Shown piece after piece: positions 21,412 to 33,800 of a stretch of DNA of 64,000 nucleotides. The stretch comes from Bimastos eiseni. Taxonomy: Eukaryota; Annelida; Clitellata; Crassiclitellata; Lumbricidae. The stretch is taken from assembly GCA_959347315.1 (NCBI GenBank), contig OY365809.1:1740712-1804711 (forward strand), written 5' to 3'. Made by a program: the position numbers and the translations under genes. How positions within the stretch are numbered: the first letter of the stretch is position 1; each line of letters starts with the position of its first letter. The notes beneath the pieces were generated by a model. That model made no database searches. It was not told the DNA's origin and worked only from the letters and a program-made list of their open reading frames with translations.

Positions 21412-24400
21412 ATTCTTTTCTTCTTCGTCTCCTCCATCTTCGCCTTCCTCGTTTGCTTCTTTTTTCTCATACACTATACGACCATTCTTTTCCCTATCCT
21501 CATTCTCCTCACTCGTTTTATTATTATCTTCGTCTTCCTCATCTCAACTTCCGAATTCATCGACCTTCGTCAATGCAGCCTCTTATCCTATTTCATCAGA
21601 TTCCTCTCCCAGCACATCATCTTACTATTCCTCCTCCACCTTCTCCCCCTCCTCTCTTTCCTTCTCTGCTGCCTCCTCATCTCAATCACCCTCGCCCTCT
21701 TCTCGCCCTTCATCCCCCTTCCCTAACAATGCCTTCATGGAAACAATTGCAGCGCAAGGCCACCCAACTGAAAAGCCCGACCGTAAACATCTCAGCCATT
21801 CAACACGATTGAATCTTCGGTCTTTTCCGGATCAACTCGGTCACTCAGCGGAAGGAAGCGACGGCGAAGAACGATTCCCCAGAGACCACAACTCAACCGA
21901 CGCCATAAACAACGCATCACCGGTCGATCGTAGCTTCGCCGGTGAATCCGCCAAGAACGGATTCCATCGTATTTTGAGCCTCTGTCGGTTACGGCGGTTT
22001 CGTAAGGACCTGCGAGAAAGAGAGGAGGACGAACGCATAGAACAGAAGATGAAGAAGAACTTGAGGTCCCTGTTATATGACGACCAGGCGGTTCTCCCAG
22101 ATTCGAACAAAGGAAATCGCGATCAAATGAAAGCTTCGGATACCCTTAAACGACCCGTCATCATGCAGCATGGGGGAAGATCTGGGCCTGCCAAAGACGG
22201 TCTTTACACGGAGAGTGATGTCTTGGTCGCAGGACGGATGGATGCGGGCGAGGGCCAGGAGAATGGAGACCTCCTGGAGCTCGATAGAGTGACGGGAGAA
22301 GAGTTGGTGGGGACGGAGAGTAGTTCACCGGCGCATTGGGAAAGTGTTGCGGTGGAAGGTGATGACCGTTTTCCCATTTACAGCTTCAACGATGCAGCGG
22401 AGAATCGAACTCACCGATCGAACGCAACGATCGGCTCCTTCGGTCTCGTCTACCAGAGTGAATTGGTGGCTGAAGATCGATCAGAGGAGGAGGAGGAGGA
22501 GGTTCAGAGACCTCTGCCAACGACGTCAATCCCTCCAGCGGGCGGTGGAGGTCCCTCTGAGCGGGGAATGAGGGTCCGGACACTCTCGACCGTTGCGCTG
22601 GGGATCATCGGATGTGGTTTCTGTCTTCCAGAAGAGTTCCAGGATTGGCCGGAAGCGGAAACGGATTTCGCGTGGATCACGGCATGTGGGCTTCACATGT
22701 ACGGTCTCGGTATCGCCTACCTCTGTCTCGTAGTATACCTGGCCTTCGCTGCCGTTCGCTTTGCAGTCGTCTGCGGTGACGATGGCCGAAGGAAGCGCTC
22801 TGTCTCCCTGGTCGCCCTCGGGATGCTCATGGTGGCAGCAGTCACTAGAGGAATCTTCTTTCTAGCTGATGGCTACAACCGGAACGGGACATTCAGTCGG
22901 ACCTCTGCCTGCTTTCTATTCAATTTCATCTACCCCTGCATGACGATCCCCTTCGCGTTGCACTTGGCGGCCCTGTCGCGGCTGTTGAATCCCGAGACAG
23001 GACGGTGTGGGCCCAGATGGCCTGTGATTCTCGTCGCCGCCCATTTCCTTGTCACCGTCGTCGTTGACTGTTCTGCCTCCTTCGTGGATCCGCGATCCTT
23101 CCTCCTCGTCGTTCCTCAGACGACCTTCTCCTCCTGTGCTTGCGTTCTCTTCTCCTGGTTCCTCTACTCCTATAGAACGTTCTCGTCGGTGGCTGGTGAC
23201 GACTCCTCGGACCGTCGAACGTCGGTCAGTATTGACCTGTCGATGGACTCTAGAACTGGTCAAGGATATGCTGAGGGACTTCGGGTCCTCTTCGGATCGG
23301 CTGTTGCAGGAACGTTCTGCATCATTCTTGCTATGTTTGACGTGATAAACGCTGCCAATCGTTCTGTGACCGCGCCATGGTTTCTGTGGCTGCTGGGAAC
23401 CGTGGAGCGTGTCCTTGAGTTGGCCGTCTGTGCGGGATTGGGGTGCGTGACATCTAAGGGGTACTGGACGCTGAGCGTGACGCTCTGTCAACGGAGGAAC
23501 TCAGTTAAGACTCAGCCGGCATCTGATCGATGCATGAAGATCCTCTCGTCGGGGCTTCCCTGTTTCTGGAGCTACGCAGACGCAACCAAGAGATCCGTTG
23601 ATCGGAGACCCGGTCGCTTGCTACGACTTCCTTGGAGATACCTGAAGAGGCGAAAGAGACTATCGTCGGGTGTCGGAAGTGACGACAGCCGAGAGGTCCG
23701 TCTGACCGGATGTTTTGGTCAACGGTCGATCGGTTCAAAGTTTCCGCACTTCTACTCGTCTTCCTCTTCCCTTAAGGGGAAAGGTCACGTGGGTGGAAGC
23801 GACGCAGCTGAAAACAACCGTTTCATCCCACCCGACAATGAGTCTTTCGTCGTAAGGCGAACGACGGAGCGATACGCGGACAAGAGACCTCGATCGTCGA
23901 TGCTGATCAACGACAATGGATTCATCCGGTTCAGACTGGAAGGCGATCCGGAGGGGTCTCTGGTGGCCGACTCCACGGACGACGACCTTGAACCCATCGA
24001 GCGTTACCCTCTGGGGTCGCAGTCGACCAGCAAAAGAAACACCGTCGAGATCGACCTCTGCCACCGCTTCCCATACACCGACACCACGCATCCAAGTGGG
24101 GTCGTCTACCGCAATGAAACCACCACCAACTCATGGGTACCGAACGCATTAGACACACCACTGACGCCTCTCTCGCTGTTCGGCAGCGCAGACGAGACCT
24201 CGTTGAACGTCTTCAACTTCCGACTCCCATCGATCCATCTCCGCGAGAGCATCGACCGGGCGCTCAACGCCACCGGGTCCTTCGGTCGCACAGGGTGTTA
24301 CCCCGCGTGGCGCAGCTCCCTCGACCGACTCTCCATCGCGACGCATCCGATTCGGGATGACAACGACCTGAGATCAAATTCAGAACGCTTCGTCATCCTT

Positions 24401-24640
24401 CCAAGTGGGATCGCTGCCGCGGGATCGCAGCCGGGCATGTCGGTTCATGGTCGCCGATCGAGTGCTGCTGCAGCCTTGGCACCAGAAGTGGGATCAAGCG
24501 TGCACGCGCTCTTTAGACCAAGACCAGGGTCAAGGGCGACACCGAGGAGTTCAAATGGGTCGCTGAATCTATCTCTTTCTGATCAGAGATACTCGGTTTT
24601 GGAACGCAGCGATGATTACGCAAATGCGAATCAGTTCTAA
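19631..24640 (+). CDS. PRRT3/PRRT4-like multi-pass membrane protein
   Basis: A single uninterrupted reading frame of 1669 codons. The start is supported by an in-frame TGA six bases upstream (19625-19627) and an A at -3. Residues ~33-47 form an N-terminal hydrophobic segment (signal peptide or anchor). Residues ~50-980 are a long low-complexity region, probably extracellular, with several N-glycosylation sequons (e.g. NRTSYFWFGG), a Ser/Pro tract and a short acidic run (EEEEEE). Residues ~1016-1280 hold about seven hydrophobic segments (roughly 1023-1048, 1058-1079, 1093-1117, 1130-1147, 1160-1181, 1219-1239, 1248-1274, judged by eye). They contain WITACGLHMYGLG, TRGIFFLADGY and CFLFNFIYPCMTIPF, which resemble the membrane domain of vertebrate PRRT3/PRRT4. 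Residues ~1280-1669 are a basic, Ser-rich, probably cytoplasmic tail. Human family members are about 900-1000 aa, so this protein is much longer, mainly through the N-terminal part. Molecular function of the family is poorly known. An untranslated upstream exon is possible. Confidence 0.7.
21253..21418 (+). repeat. coding (TCG/TCA)n repeat giving poly-serine
   Basis: An in-frame TCG/TCA trinucleotide array encodes a nearly pure serine run (residues ~541-598 of the PRRT-like protein) broken by Ala, Glu and Pro. Codon choice is a mixture of TCG and TCA, as in the non-coding ATC/GTC arrays elsewhere in the window. This implies expansion by slippage. Length polymorphism is expected. Confidence 0.9.
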
Positions 24641-24761
24641 GTTTAATTTCGCATTTCTTGCGTTAGTGATGACCTCCAACACACGAAGAAAATGGGTGAA
24701 CAATGGACCTTACTTCTGTTTCATTGTCAAATGTTACCATCACCCATAAAATCAAAAAAGA

Positions 24762-25140
24762 AGAGAAACGCATACAGGCATTTGAGGACAAGTGCAAGAG
24801 GAAACTGCTCAGAATTCCATGGACAGCAATGGTGACCACCGAACAGGTATATATACATATGTCGAATGACGAAAGTTAATAGCAAGCTGTTGGGTCACAT
24901 CAAATCCAGAAAACTGCGGTACTTCGGGCACATCGTGAGACAGCCTAAAGACAGTGTTGAGAACAGTGTGATGATGGGTATAGTGGAAGGAAGCCGAGGT
25001 CGTGGAAACGCGGAATCTGCTGGTTTGACAATGTCATAGCGTGGACTGGTTTAAAAGGCACAAGCTTAATGAACATCGTAAGAGTCAGAAAGCATTGGAC
25101 ATCACTTTCCTATTCATGCAGTCAACCGTCGCGAAGCGAC
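24762..25140 (+). mobile_element. LINE relic, C-terminal end of reverse transcriptase ORF
   Basis: Broken frames read KRIQAFEDKCKRKLLRIPW, then LLGHIKSRKLRYFGHIVRQ, then GICWFDNVIAWTGL. This is the typical C-terminal sequence of non-LTR retrotransposon polyproteins (R+LRYFGHI+R ... GRPR..W.DNI..WTGL). At least one internal stop and one frameshift are present. It begins ~120 bp after the stop codon of the PRRT-like gene, so it may lie in that gene's 3' UTR. It resembles the minus-strand relic at 56520-57190. Confidence 0.75.
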
Positions 25141-27490
25141 GATGACTATATGACATGACATGACACATCAAATCTCACGTCATAATCGTTATCGTCATTT
25201 ATAATAATCTTCTTTGCATTTGCGGTCTGTCTCTGCACTTGAGCCGAGGTATTTTATTGAGGATGAAAAGAGGATTGGACGAAGAGATTCAGATATAGTG
25301 AGGCACAGAGAGAGGCAGAAAGACAGTGGAAAAATACACACAGACGGACATAGATAAATACAGACGCGTCTTTGCGTCTGTTGGCTTTTTGCTTTGGAAC
25401 TATATTCCTTCTACGACTCTTATCTTAATTGAGCATACTTCTGTTTCTTTCCACACTCTTTAACCTTTTAATTTTCTCTTACCGCGTGGCTATTCTCACT
25501 GGGAACGCCTTTCATTAGGTCGTACTTTGAGAGGCGCTATAGAAATCCGCACAGTGCACTATCTACGTTTTTTGTCTAGGAATTGGCATAGAACTGATTT
25601 ATTATCACAAGCTTTCTACAGGACGCTTCTTAACTGCAGAACGACCGACGCATATTTGAGTACTATAAAAATGGATAGAGAGTGACCATCCGTTCAGTCA
25701 TTATATTTGCCGTTTATCTTTGCAATAGCGCTCATGATTGCATGAAAAGTTGAAATGATGAACATTAATGTCACGATAGGCAGAGAATAGTTGTCATGAG
25801 TTAGGCTAGGGTCTATTCCTTAGCATCCAGCTAAAAATGACAGAAATAATTATTGTCAGAAAATGGTCAGGAAGTGACCGAAAACAGTCAGAAAACGACC
25901 GAGAAATGACCGAGAATGACATAAAATGGCCGAAAAATGATTATGGTATGACAGGAAATTGACTGATTATTACCGAGCAATTCATCCGTTAAGACCAGTA
26001 TCAGCAAAATGACCGACTAAGACTAAGACAACCATAACCACGATTATGACGATCGTGTCAACGTGAGGTAACACACCATTGCAGAAAATAACATACCTGT
26101 TATTCAGGATAGTCTACTTCATCTAAATATATATATATATACATATATATATGGGACCCATTGAAAGAACATGACATTGTGAATAATGCGAATCTCAAGA
26201 TATATACAAAATTAACTAATATTAACGAATATTAAAGCTGGCAACGAATCCCAGTAATAAAATAAAATTTAACTAGTATTTGAAATTAAAACATTTAAAG
26301 CGAACATTAGGCTACAACATTGAACCTTCGGATATCCTTTTTAGTTATCCTCAAATAAAGCAACATAGGCCTTGGGCCTAGCTATAATTGCCACTCAGGT
26401 TTAAGCTCTCTTTTTCAGACACAAACTATAAATTTACGATTTACAACTTAAAATTCAATGTATACACGAATGTAAACAGTGACGTCAGAGTACGTGAACA
26501 ACAAATAATTACTAATAGCGAATATTCAAAGGCCATTATATTCAAGAATATTTACGTGTATTAAGACCTCGAGTCACGGATTCTCGATCTATGGTAGAAA
26601 CAATCAGCATCAGAGCCTCGCCTGATCGCTGACAAAATCGTGTGCATCCCAACAGTAAGTGAGTAAACCTCTGTCCAATGTCTCCTAATGGTTACAATAA
26701 AAATCAGACGTCATCTGACTGTATATGCCATGGCAAAGGCATCGGTTATCATTCTGACTTCTGATGGATTTCACAAATGGAAACAATGGCACACAGAGAG
26801 AGAAACAGGCGGACGAACAGACAGATAGAGAGGCTGACAGAGAGAGGTAAATAATTAACCGAGGAGCGAATCCACCGTCGTCTTAGAGCGTCAGATGTTG
26901 ACGCAACGAAGATATTATGAGCTGGAGCAAGACGAACGGACAGACAGACAGACAGGGCAGACAAGACAGACACACACAGATACACAGACAGACAGACAGA
27001 CGATATTGACAGACAACCGGAGAGATAGATAGACGGACAGACTTACACAATACAAACAGAAAGACATACAGAAATGGCTTCCTGTAACAGTCAGACCACT
27101 GTGTTTAATATCTAGAATCAATTGACGTCCTTTGGAGAAAGTCGGTCGCCATTTATGCTAAGAAAAGCAAATTAGTTTGATTCCAACTTTGATGCGAATG
27201 TGTCGTCATCGTATGTTAAAGACAGACAATGACATCATCCTAATTATAGTGTCGTCAATGGTAAATCTGGGGCTAATAATTGTTCTCATGATAAATGCTA
27301 TAGGGTCTTCTATCGCGTGCCATTCGAGAGATGTTCAGTGTAGTTCCGAGCCGTGTTGCAAGAGAGACAAGGGTCGGTGGAGGCAAAGGAGTCGTTAAAG
27401 GTAGGTCGATTATTGAGGATGTAAAGAGGATTGGACGAAAAGAAGCAGGCAGAGTGAGATACATACAGACGAACAGACATAAAAACATAC
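25140..27490. other. intergenic with simple repeats and a LINE/SINE tail
   Basis: No gene recognised. Contents: a dispersed retroposon 3' hairpin and terminus at 25506-25546 (CGCCTTTC...GAGAGGCGC then TATAGAAAT), TGACCGA-type short repeats at 25868-25930, a (TA)n run at 26128-26152 and GACAGACA repeats at 26935-27065. The open frames across these repeats are low-complexity. Confidence 0.55.
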
Positions 27491-27500
27491 TAAACCCGCA

Positions 27501-27704
27501 GACAGAGAGACGAAGACAGAGAGACGAAGACAGAGAGACGAAGACAGAGAGACGAAGATAGAGAGACGAAGACAGAGAGACGAAGACAGAGAGACGAAGA
27601 CAGAGAGACGAAGACAGAGAGACGAAGACAGAGAGACGAAGACAGAGAGACGAAGACAGAGAGACGAAGACAGAGAGACGAAGACAGAGAGACGAAGACA
27701 GAGA
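27501..27704. repeat. 14-bp tandem repeat GACAGAGAGACGAA, 14.6 copies
   Basis: Fourteen full copies of GACAGAGAGACGAA with strict 14-bp period from 27501 to 27696 plus a partial copy. The only visible variant is GATAGAGAGACGAA near 27557. Such homogeneity indicates recent expansion. Confidence 0.95.
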
Positions 27705-29130
27705 TCTAGAGAGTGAAACGCTGAGGGAGACTTAGCGACGCACAGAAATACATAGAAAAAGTGAATAAAAGACCTGAAGATAATGCACTACAATTAATAA
27801 TTAGCGAAGTCGTTAGAAGATGAGGTGACTTACCAGTTTTCTTACAATAATTATCACCATAAGGCTCACCATTAAAACTCACGTTTTCAATAGGAACGGT
27901 CAATTTGGTACACTGCGCTGCCACCTTGCGAATACAATATTATACAATAAAATATTGCTGCCACGGATGAGAACCTTGTTGAAGTTCTATCATAATGCTC
28001 AAAATAATCATTACATAAAGGCTAAGCGCAGGACATCAGCTTATTCGCGAGCGCAAAGTCCGAGCCGGTTGTCTGAGAAAGCGGTTGGAGGGTGAAATTT
28101 GGCAGACCGCTTAGGTGTAATGTACTTGGGATGGTTGCTGTATAATAGGGAGTTTTAGGTCAGAGCGCGGGATTTTGAAGTAGATGCGCTCAGCGCTTTT
28201 AGCCAATATGCGAGAGCGTGGTGTGGATGAAAGTGACAATTATGGTGGTTACGGATGAAGTTTAGGACAGTGTAAGCGCAAAATATTTCTCTAATAAAAG
28301 AATTGAAGAAGAGAAACTTCATACGAATATGTACTCTATGTTGTGAAAACGTATGCAGACCATCGACGTATAGTTATTTAGGGAGTTAGGTCCAGAGTAA
28401 ATGGGTCAGGTCATTAGTTTACATGAGAAGTGGCTTTTAAAAGTTTGTAATATTTAAAGAATGAGATCGTTTGATGAAGTGATTATAATTAAATGAGTAT
28501 AATTTTTAATGCCAAGCGAAGTGGCGAAAGCACAACGGGCGCAGTCGATCAGTTTAAGCGGTGCGTTTTTGCTGATTGCCTATTTGGCGATAGTAACCAC
28601 GACTGAGTGGCTATATAACCCTTTATAGCGCTGAATAATTGAAAATTTTGCGATTAAAATCAGTATGATTTTTTTTCAACCTATTTAATTTTTTTTAACA
28701 GAATAGGGCGAAAGCGTAGTATCGGGGTGCGTATTATGCAGGCCTCGTGAGAGTCGTTTAGGGTAAGGTTAGGCGTATTGAGGTTAGGTATGGTCAGTGT
28801 TAGGGTTTGTGTCATTAGAAAACAACCGCGAACCAGCCAGTTACATGTCATGTGTAGTGTTCTAATAAAATTAAGAGTACGAATCTACCTTTTATCCTTA
28901 TTGCAATTGTTACACCAAAATGATGGTTGATTACAGTCCAGTGATCCGAACTTTAAGAAAACACTTCTGCCAATTAAAGTTATTCTGTAAGTCATGATAC
29001 GGTTTGTCATCTGGCAGGTATTTTACTACAATAAACGAATTTCATCATCATAAAACTGCTAGTCACAATAGGGTTCATGACTTCATGTGGAACATTAGGC
29101 CTACCTTTGTCAAAGACAGGAATTGCATCC
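27705..29130. other. intergenic, repeat fragments only
   Basis: No gene recognised. Around 28035-28055 the minus strand has GCGCTCGCGAATAAGCTG, the core of the third dispersed repeat seen at 44437, 54405 and 60631. A GGTTAGG/GGTAAGG tract lies at 28765-28800. Confidence 0.45.
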
Positions 29131-29335
29131 ATATCAGCTGTCGACCTGAATCCGTTGATTGGTTCCCCGCACGTGCGTGGGCCCACTACTGGCAACTCTT
29201 TCAGTGTACTCTTCACTATTTTGCTAACTGTTGTAACCTTTTCGTTTGTTAGTAATGAAATTTGACATCGTAATAGGCTTGCATAGAGCTCCTCTGAGAA
29301 GATATCTTGAAGAGATGCTATATAAATGTTCGATT
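29130..29335 (+). mobile_element. SINE-A 3' part
   Basis: Matches the second half of SINE-A: CAGCTGTCGACCTGAATCCG, GCACGTGCGTGGGCCCA, GTTGTAACCTTTTCGTTTG, and the terminus CTCCTCTGAGAAGATATC...GAAGAGATGCTATATAAAT. The tRNA head is missing (5' truncation). The open frames on both strands here follow from the repeat. Confidence 0.65.
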
Positions 29336-29339
29336 AGAA

Positions 29340-30628
29340 TATTTTTTTATTAGATTATTATTCTTACTTAAGCATTCTCTAAGATTAGCTCATTATCTAG
29401 AATATATTTTGCCTCCATATGATTTGTCTCACTGCTGCCTTTGAACTAAGATGCAACTTGGGTGGTCCTATTAAGTGGGTCGTTTGACCATTTTGGGCCT
29501 AATATTTTTTATCATTTGTAATAATTCATGAAGTCTGTACTTTGTTTTCTGAACATCTAAATTGGAAGCAAATAAAAAGATTTCTAATTGAATCAATTTC
29601 ATAAATTTTCTTAATAAAGCACTGATTAGTTTTGTTTTTCCAGCACAGCCTAGTCACGAGGATAGTCCTCGAAATGGTTCTGAGGACGTCTTTGTTACAA
29701 AACGAGCCAAGTCTGTGTCTATCGCTTTTATGTACTTGCGGCACTTGGATCCCGGCGTCTGTGCGCTTAGACTGATCCGAGTCATTTGGCAACGCACTGT
29801 CGCATTCTGTGAAGCTGTAGGTCAACTGTTATATTTGCCCATTTTCTGTTTTAATAACATTTCTTTTCTCTCATCTGCTGTCTTTGTACTTCTGTTTTAC
29901 TAAAAGTACCGAAAGCATAATAATAATCAATAAAGGAATCAATATAACTTAATAAAATGCCTCTTCAAGAAATCTTCTCAAGGGGACTCCCAGTTCAGCC
30001 TTGGCCAAAGGGGACAAATTTCAGAGTAGAATGGAAATGGTATCGAGAGTTGCTGGGCAGAAGCCAAAGATCCAATGGGAGGCCATTCCAAGCATTCAGG
30101 TCAAAAACCGAAACCGCATCGAAGAGATCTGAGAGTAAGGGACAAGAAGAAGATCCTCTCATACAATAAGAAAAAATGATTAATGCATAGTGACGCTAAT
30201 GTTAAAGACCTTGGCAGTCCTCCTCTTCTCGTTCTTTATCTGTTTAACCACCTCACCTCGACTCCTCATGCTATACCTTTTAACATCTTGCTTTCACTGT
30301 TTATCTTTCAATGTTATTTGTAGCTTTGTAATCTATTTGGCCAAAAGGAAGGCTGGGCACTCTAAACCCAAGACAGCCAAGGAGAAAATTCCTTATAAGT
30401 TTATAGTAAGGGCTAGACAGGCCCACAGAAGAGAATGCCAGTCAGATGGGAGACTACTCAAAACAGAGGGATCCACTAATATTGAGAAACAAGACTTAGC
30501 AAGCAATACCTGAATTCTTTTCTCAATTATTAACGTAGGCTATTATATTTTTACAGTCTTCAAATAGTTGACTGTTATGGTGCTTTCCTTGTGAATGAAT
30601 AATAAATTGTCTGCCCTTTGTGTCACAG
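29340..30628. other. upstream region of the TMEM248-like gene
   Basis: No certain exon. The stretch 29957-30510 contains protein-like but interrupted frames (29957-30169, basic; 30340-30510, Lys/Arg-rich, KAGHSKPKTAKEKIPYK), which may be a decayed retroelement or an unrecognised exon. The sequence just before 30629 (TTTGTGTCACAG) looks like a splice acceptor, so a non-coding first exon of the TMEM248-like gene probably lies upstream. Confidence 0.35.
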
Positions 30629-30640
30629 GGAGCGCGGCTC

Positions 30641-30808
30641 ATGTGTCAATGTGCCAGCCGTTGCTATGGCAACCTCCAGTGGTTCCTGCACAACTATCCT
30701 CCAATGGTGCTCTTCACGTTGTCCATTCTGTGCTTTGCACTCATCCTCACGTTGCTCGCTTTCTATGTTTCCACGACGACAAAACTCAACAAAGTTGACA
30801 GCTCTCAG
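30641..30808 (+). CDS. TMEM248: TMEM248-like coding exon 1
   Basis: Encodes the N-terminus and first transmembrane helix. The start ATG at 30641 aligns with the vertebrate start. The exon probably begins at 30629 after a CAG acceptor, so a few bases are 5' UTR. Donor candidates in the required phase 0 are CAG|GTTCAA (after 30808), CAC|GTTGGA (after 30820) and AAA|GTTGAC (after 30793). None is strong. Confidence 0.75.
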
Positions 30809-33800
30809 GTTCAAGAGCACGTTGGATTATTATATTGTTTAATTATTATAATTTTGTATTATTATTAGTGATTCATTTATTTATAGTGACTTTCTTATTA
30901 CTGTTAATGTGCATTTTGACCTTAACATGTTCACATTCTTTGCCTGACCTTCTTTACCTGACCTTAACTGACTTTACTTGTTTACCTGACCACAACTGAC
31001 CTGACCTTCTTTGCCTTTTTACTTTAAATTTGATAATTACCTTCTTTACCTGACCTTACCTTCTTGTACCTTATTTACCTTCATTACCTGACCTTTATTA
31101 ACCTTCTTTATCTTTTTAACATGACCATAGCTCATCTACCTTTATTGCCTGACCTTAATTGACCTGACCTTCTTTACAATTTTTGACATGACCTTATTAT
31201 ATTTACCTTCATTGCCTAACCTTATCTCACCTGATCTTTACCTTTTTGACATTACGTTAGCATATTTACCTTCATTGCCTAACCTTGATTAGCCATATCT
31301 TCTTTAACTGACCTTACCTTCTTTGCCCGATCTTACCGTTTTTTGCACAATTATTTCTGCTGTCTTCTAGGACTGGAATATGTTCCTCCAGAGCTTTTCC
31401 AACCTGGAATTCTGTGTAATTCAGGACAATTCGTCTATTCCCACTCTGCCGAGGGTCTCTCCAAACAAGTTACCAAAGTTGAGGACAGCAAAAGCAACAG
31501 ACACCTGGTGAGAAGTCTGCATTTGGAATGTAATTTTATAATGCCACCTACTGAAATGAAATAAGTCACTTTCAATATTACCTTCATAACTGGAATGCCA
31601 CCTACTCAATTGAAATGAGTGTGTCTAGAAATGAAATGAGTCAATTTCAATATTACTTTCGTAATAGTAATGCCACCTACTGAACTGAAATGAATCTGGC
31701 TGGCTTTAACAGAAAAAATCTGCCTTCAAGAGAGACATTTGTGTATATTAATTTTGTTGTTCAGTTCCCTTTCTCTCTCTGTTGTTGTTTTTGAGTTGAA
31801 TGTAAAATGATATTAAGGGCAATGCATTTAGATATTTAGCGATGTAATTTTTTTTCCTCGTCAGGAGTGTCTCGGTGAAGATGTCGATGACGATTTATCC
31901 AACGCGAGACTTTGTCAGCATTCCGCACAGCATGACCCATCTATCAGCCAGCATGAATGGCAAATACATTGGACTCAAAGGTTTAAACATGAAGCATTTA
32001 TCTTAATTCTTATGGTTAAAAATTGTGGAATGCTGTTGCCAGTGATTTAACTTTCGAGGCACCTATGCTTAGATAAAGATAAATTCTTATTAACTACAAG
32101 AACAAAAATTTTAGGTAAGAATAAGTTATGAGAAATTGTGATTGTTTTTTTTGGCACAATATAAGTGTTATGGCTATAGCCATGTGCTGTTCAGTAGGAC
32201 CTAAGAAATTCTAAATAGCTTATACTAATCTTCACTTCTATTTCTTAGTTAGTTTTCATGCTTGTATCTGTTCACTAATTTGAACTTAAGTTATAAAATT
32301 GTTGATAATAATATTCGCAAAAATAGTAATAATATTGATAATAATGATTATATTGGTAGTGATAATAAAATTGATGACCACAGTACATCAGTAATCATAG
32401 TGATAAATAGTCTACTAAGTCATTTAAAGTTACTGCTTATATATATATAGAGAAAAATGTAAAAACCAACACCGACCTTAAGTACTATATATTTTGAAAT
32501 TATTTTTTAATTATTCTGAATCATTTGTTTAGTTATTCGGAATCATTTCTGTTTTATTTAATTTTTCACGTGTAGTTTTATTCTAGTTATTTCTGAACAT
32601 ATAATTAATTTTTTCAGTTTCTTACTTTATGTCTCTGTGTGAACTGTTTCGATGCAGGTGACGAGAGTAGGGAGAGACTGAATATAACGATACTGGTTCC
32701 CTACCAATGGAACATGTCCACTTGCTCAAATAGTCCGCTCCTCAGCTGTCAAACGGTCGACCTGGATGTCTGTGTAGAACTGACTGGACCGAAAGACATG
32801 TTTCCTTCAAGCAAGTAAGCGTCGCTCAACTGTCTTCAAAGCTTGTTCTTTGTATTCATTCATTCATTAGGAGAATTTACATAGCTCCTCTTCAGGGTAA
32901 CTAATTTGAGGTGCTCCCAAATTGAAGTTGCATATTGAAATATGTATTGAAATCCACAAATTTTAGCAGACGTCATAATAGGAAGAGCAGCCAGCACTAT
33001 ATACCAGTCTGTTTTTATTAAAAAACGAAAATAACTAAAAAGTATTAACCTAGTGAGTGTATTAGTGTAAACTTTAATAACGATATAACACAATGGTTAA
33101 AAATGTTGTCCTTAATCCACTAGCTTGCTATCATTTGCTTTTTACATTTAGAATTTTTAATTCTAACTTTTACCACCCCTTGAAATGTGCCGCCCCTAGG
33201 CCGGAGCCTTGTTGGCATAGTGGTAATATGTACAGGGTGGACCTGCATAGATTTTGCTCTTTAATCGTTTGAGGCAATTTAAATCCCTTATCAGTTCACA
33301 AAATTCGGATCGAAACTCGATCGTCAGTCAACGGCATCTTCTTGCATCACCAATGACAAAAAATCGAATGAACTCGCCATGCAAATTCAGAATACATAGA
33401 CTATTGCTTGTCAGCAACCATGCCCTGATGCCTTGACCTTTGTTACATTATTGCAGTAGAGATGAACCAAGTTTAAATTTCTTGTCGAGTACCAAGTTTT
33501 ACGAACTGAACTTGTCCGAGTCGAGTTTTGAATATTTTAGAAAGTTGCATTCTTTTCAATTTTCGTTTGGCGGTTTGCACAACTTTTATGAATTTTGTTA
33601 GTTTTGGTTTTGCATTAGTTTACACTAAGAAGTGGTAACTAGTGAATACTTATAGTAGCAGTATTTTTGCGTTTGGTTAGGTCAATTTTTATTTTGTAAA
33701 TTAAAAAAACCAGATTTTCGTTTTAAAAACCGAAAATCGGAAAAACTAAGACTCGGACCCATTGTTTGTCCGAGTGTATGCTGAGTGCTACAAAACTTGA

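Noticed and set aside
20937..21812. 291-codon plus-strand frame rich in His and Arg
   Set aside because: It is a shifted frame of the PRRT-like coding region. It stays open because of the TCG/TCA array.
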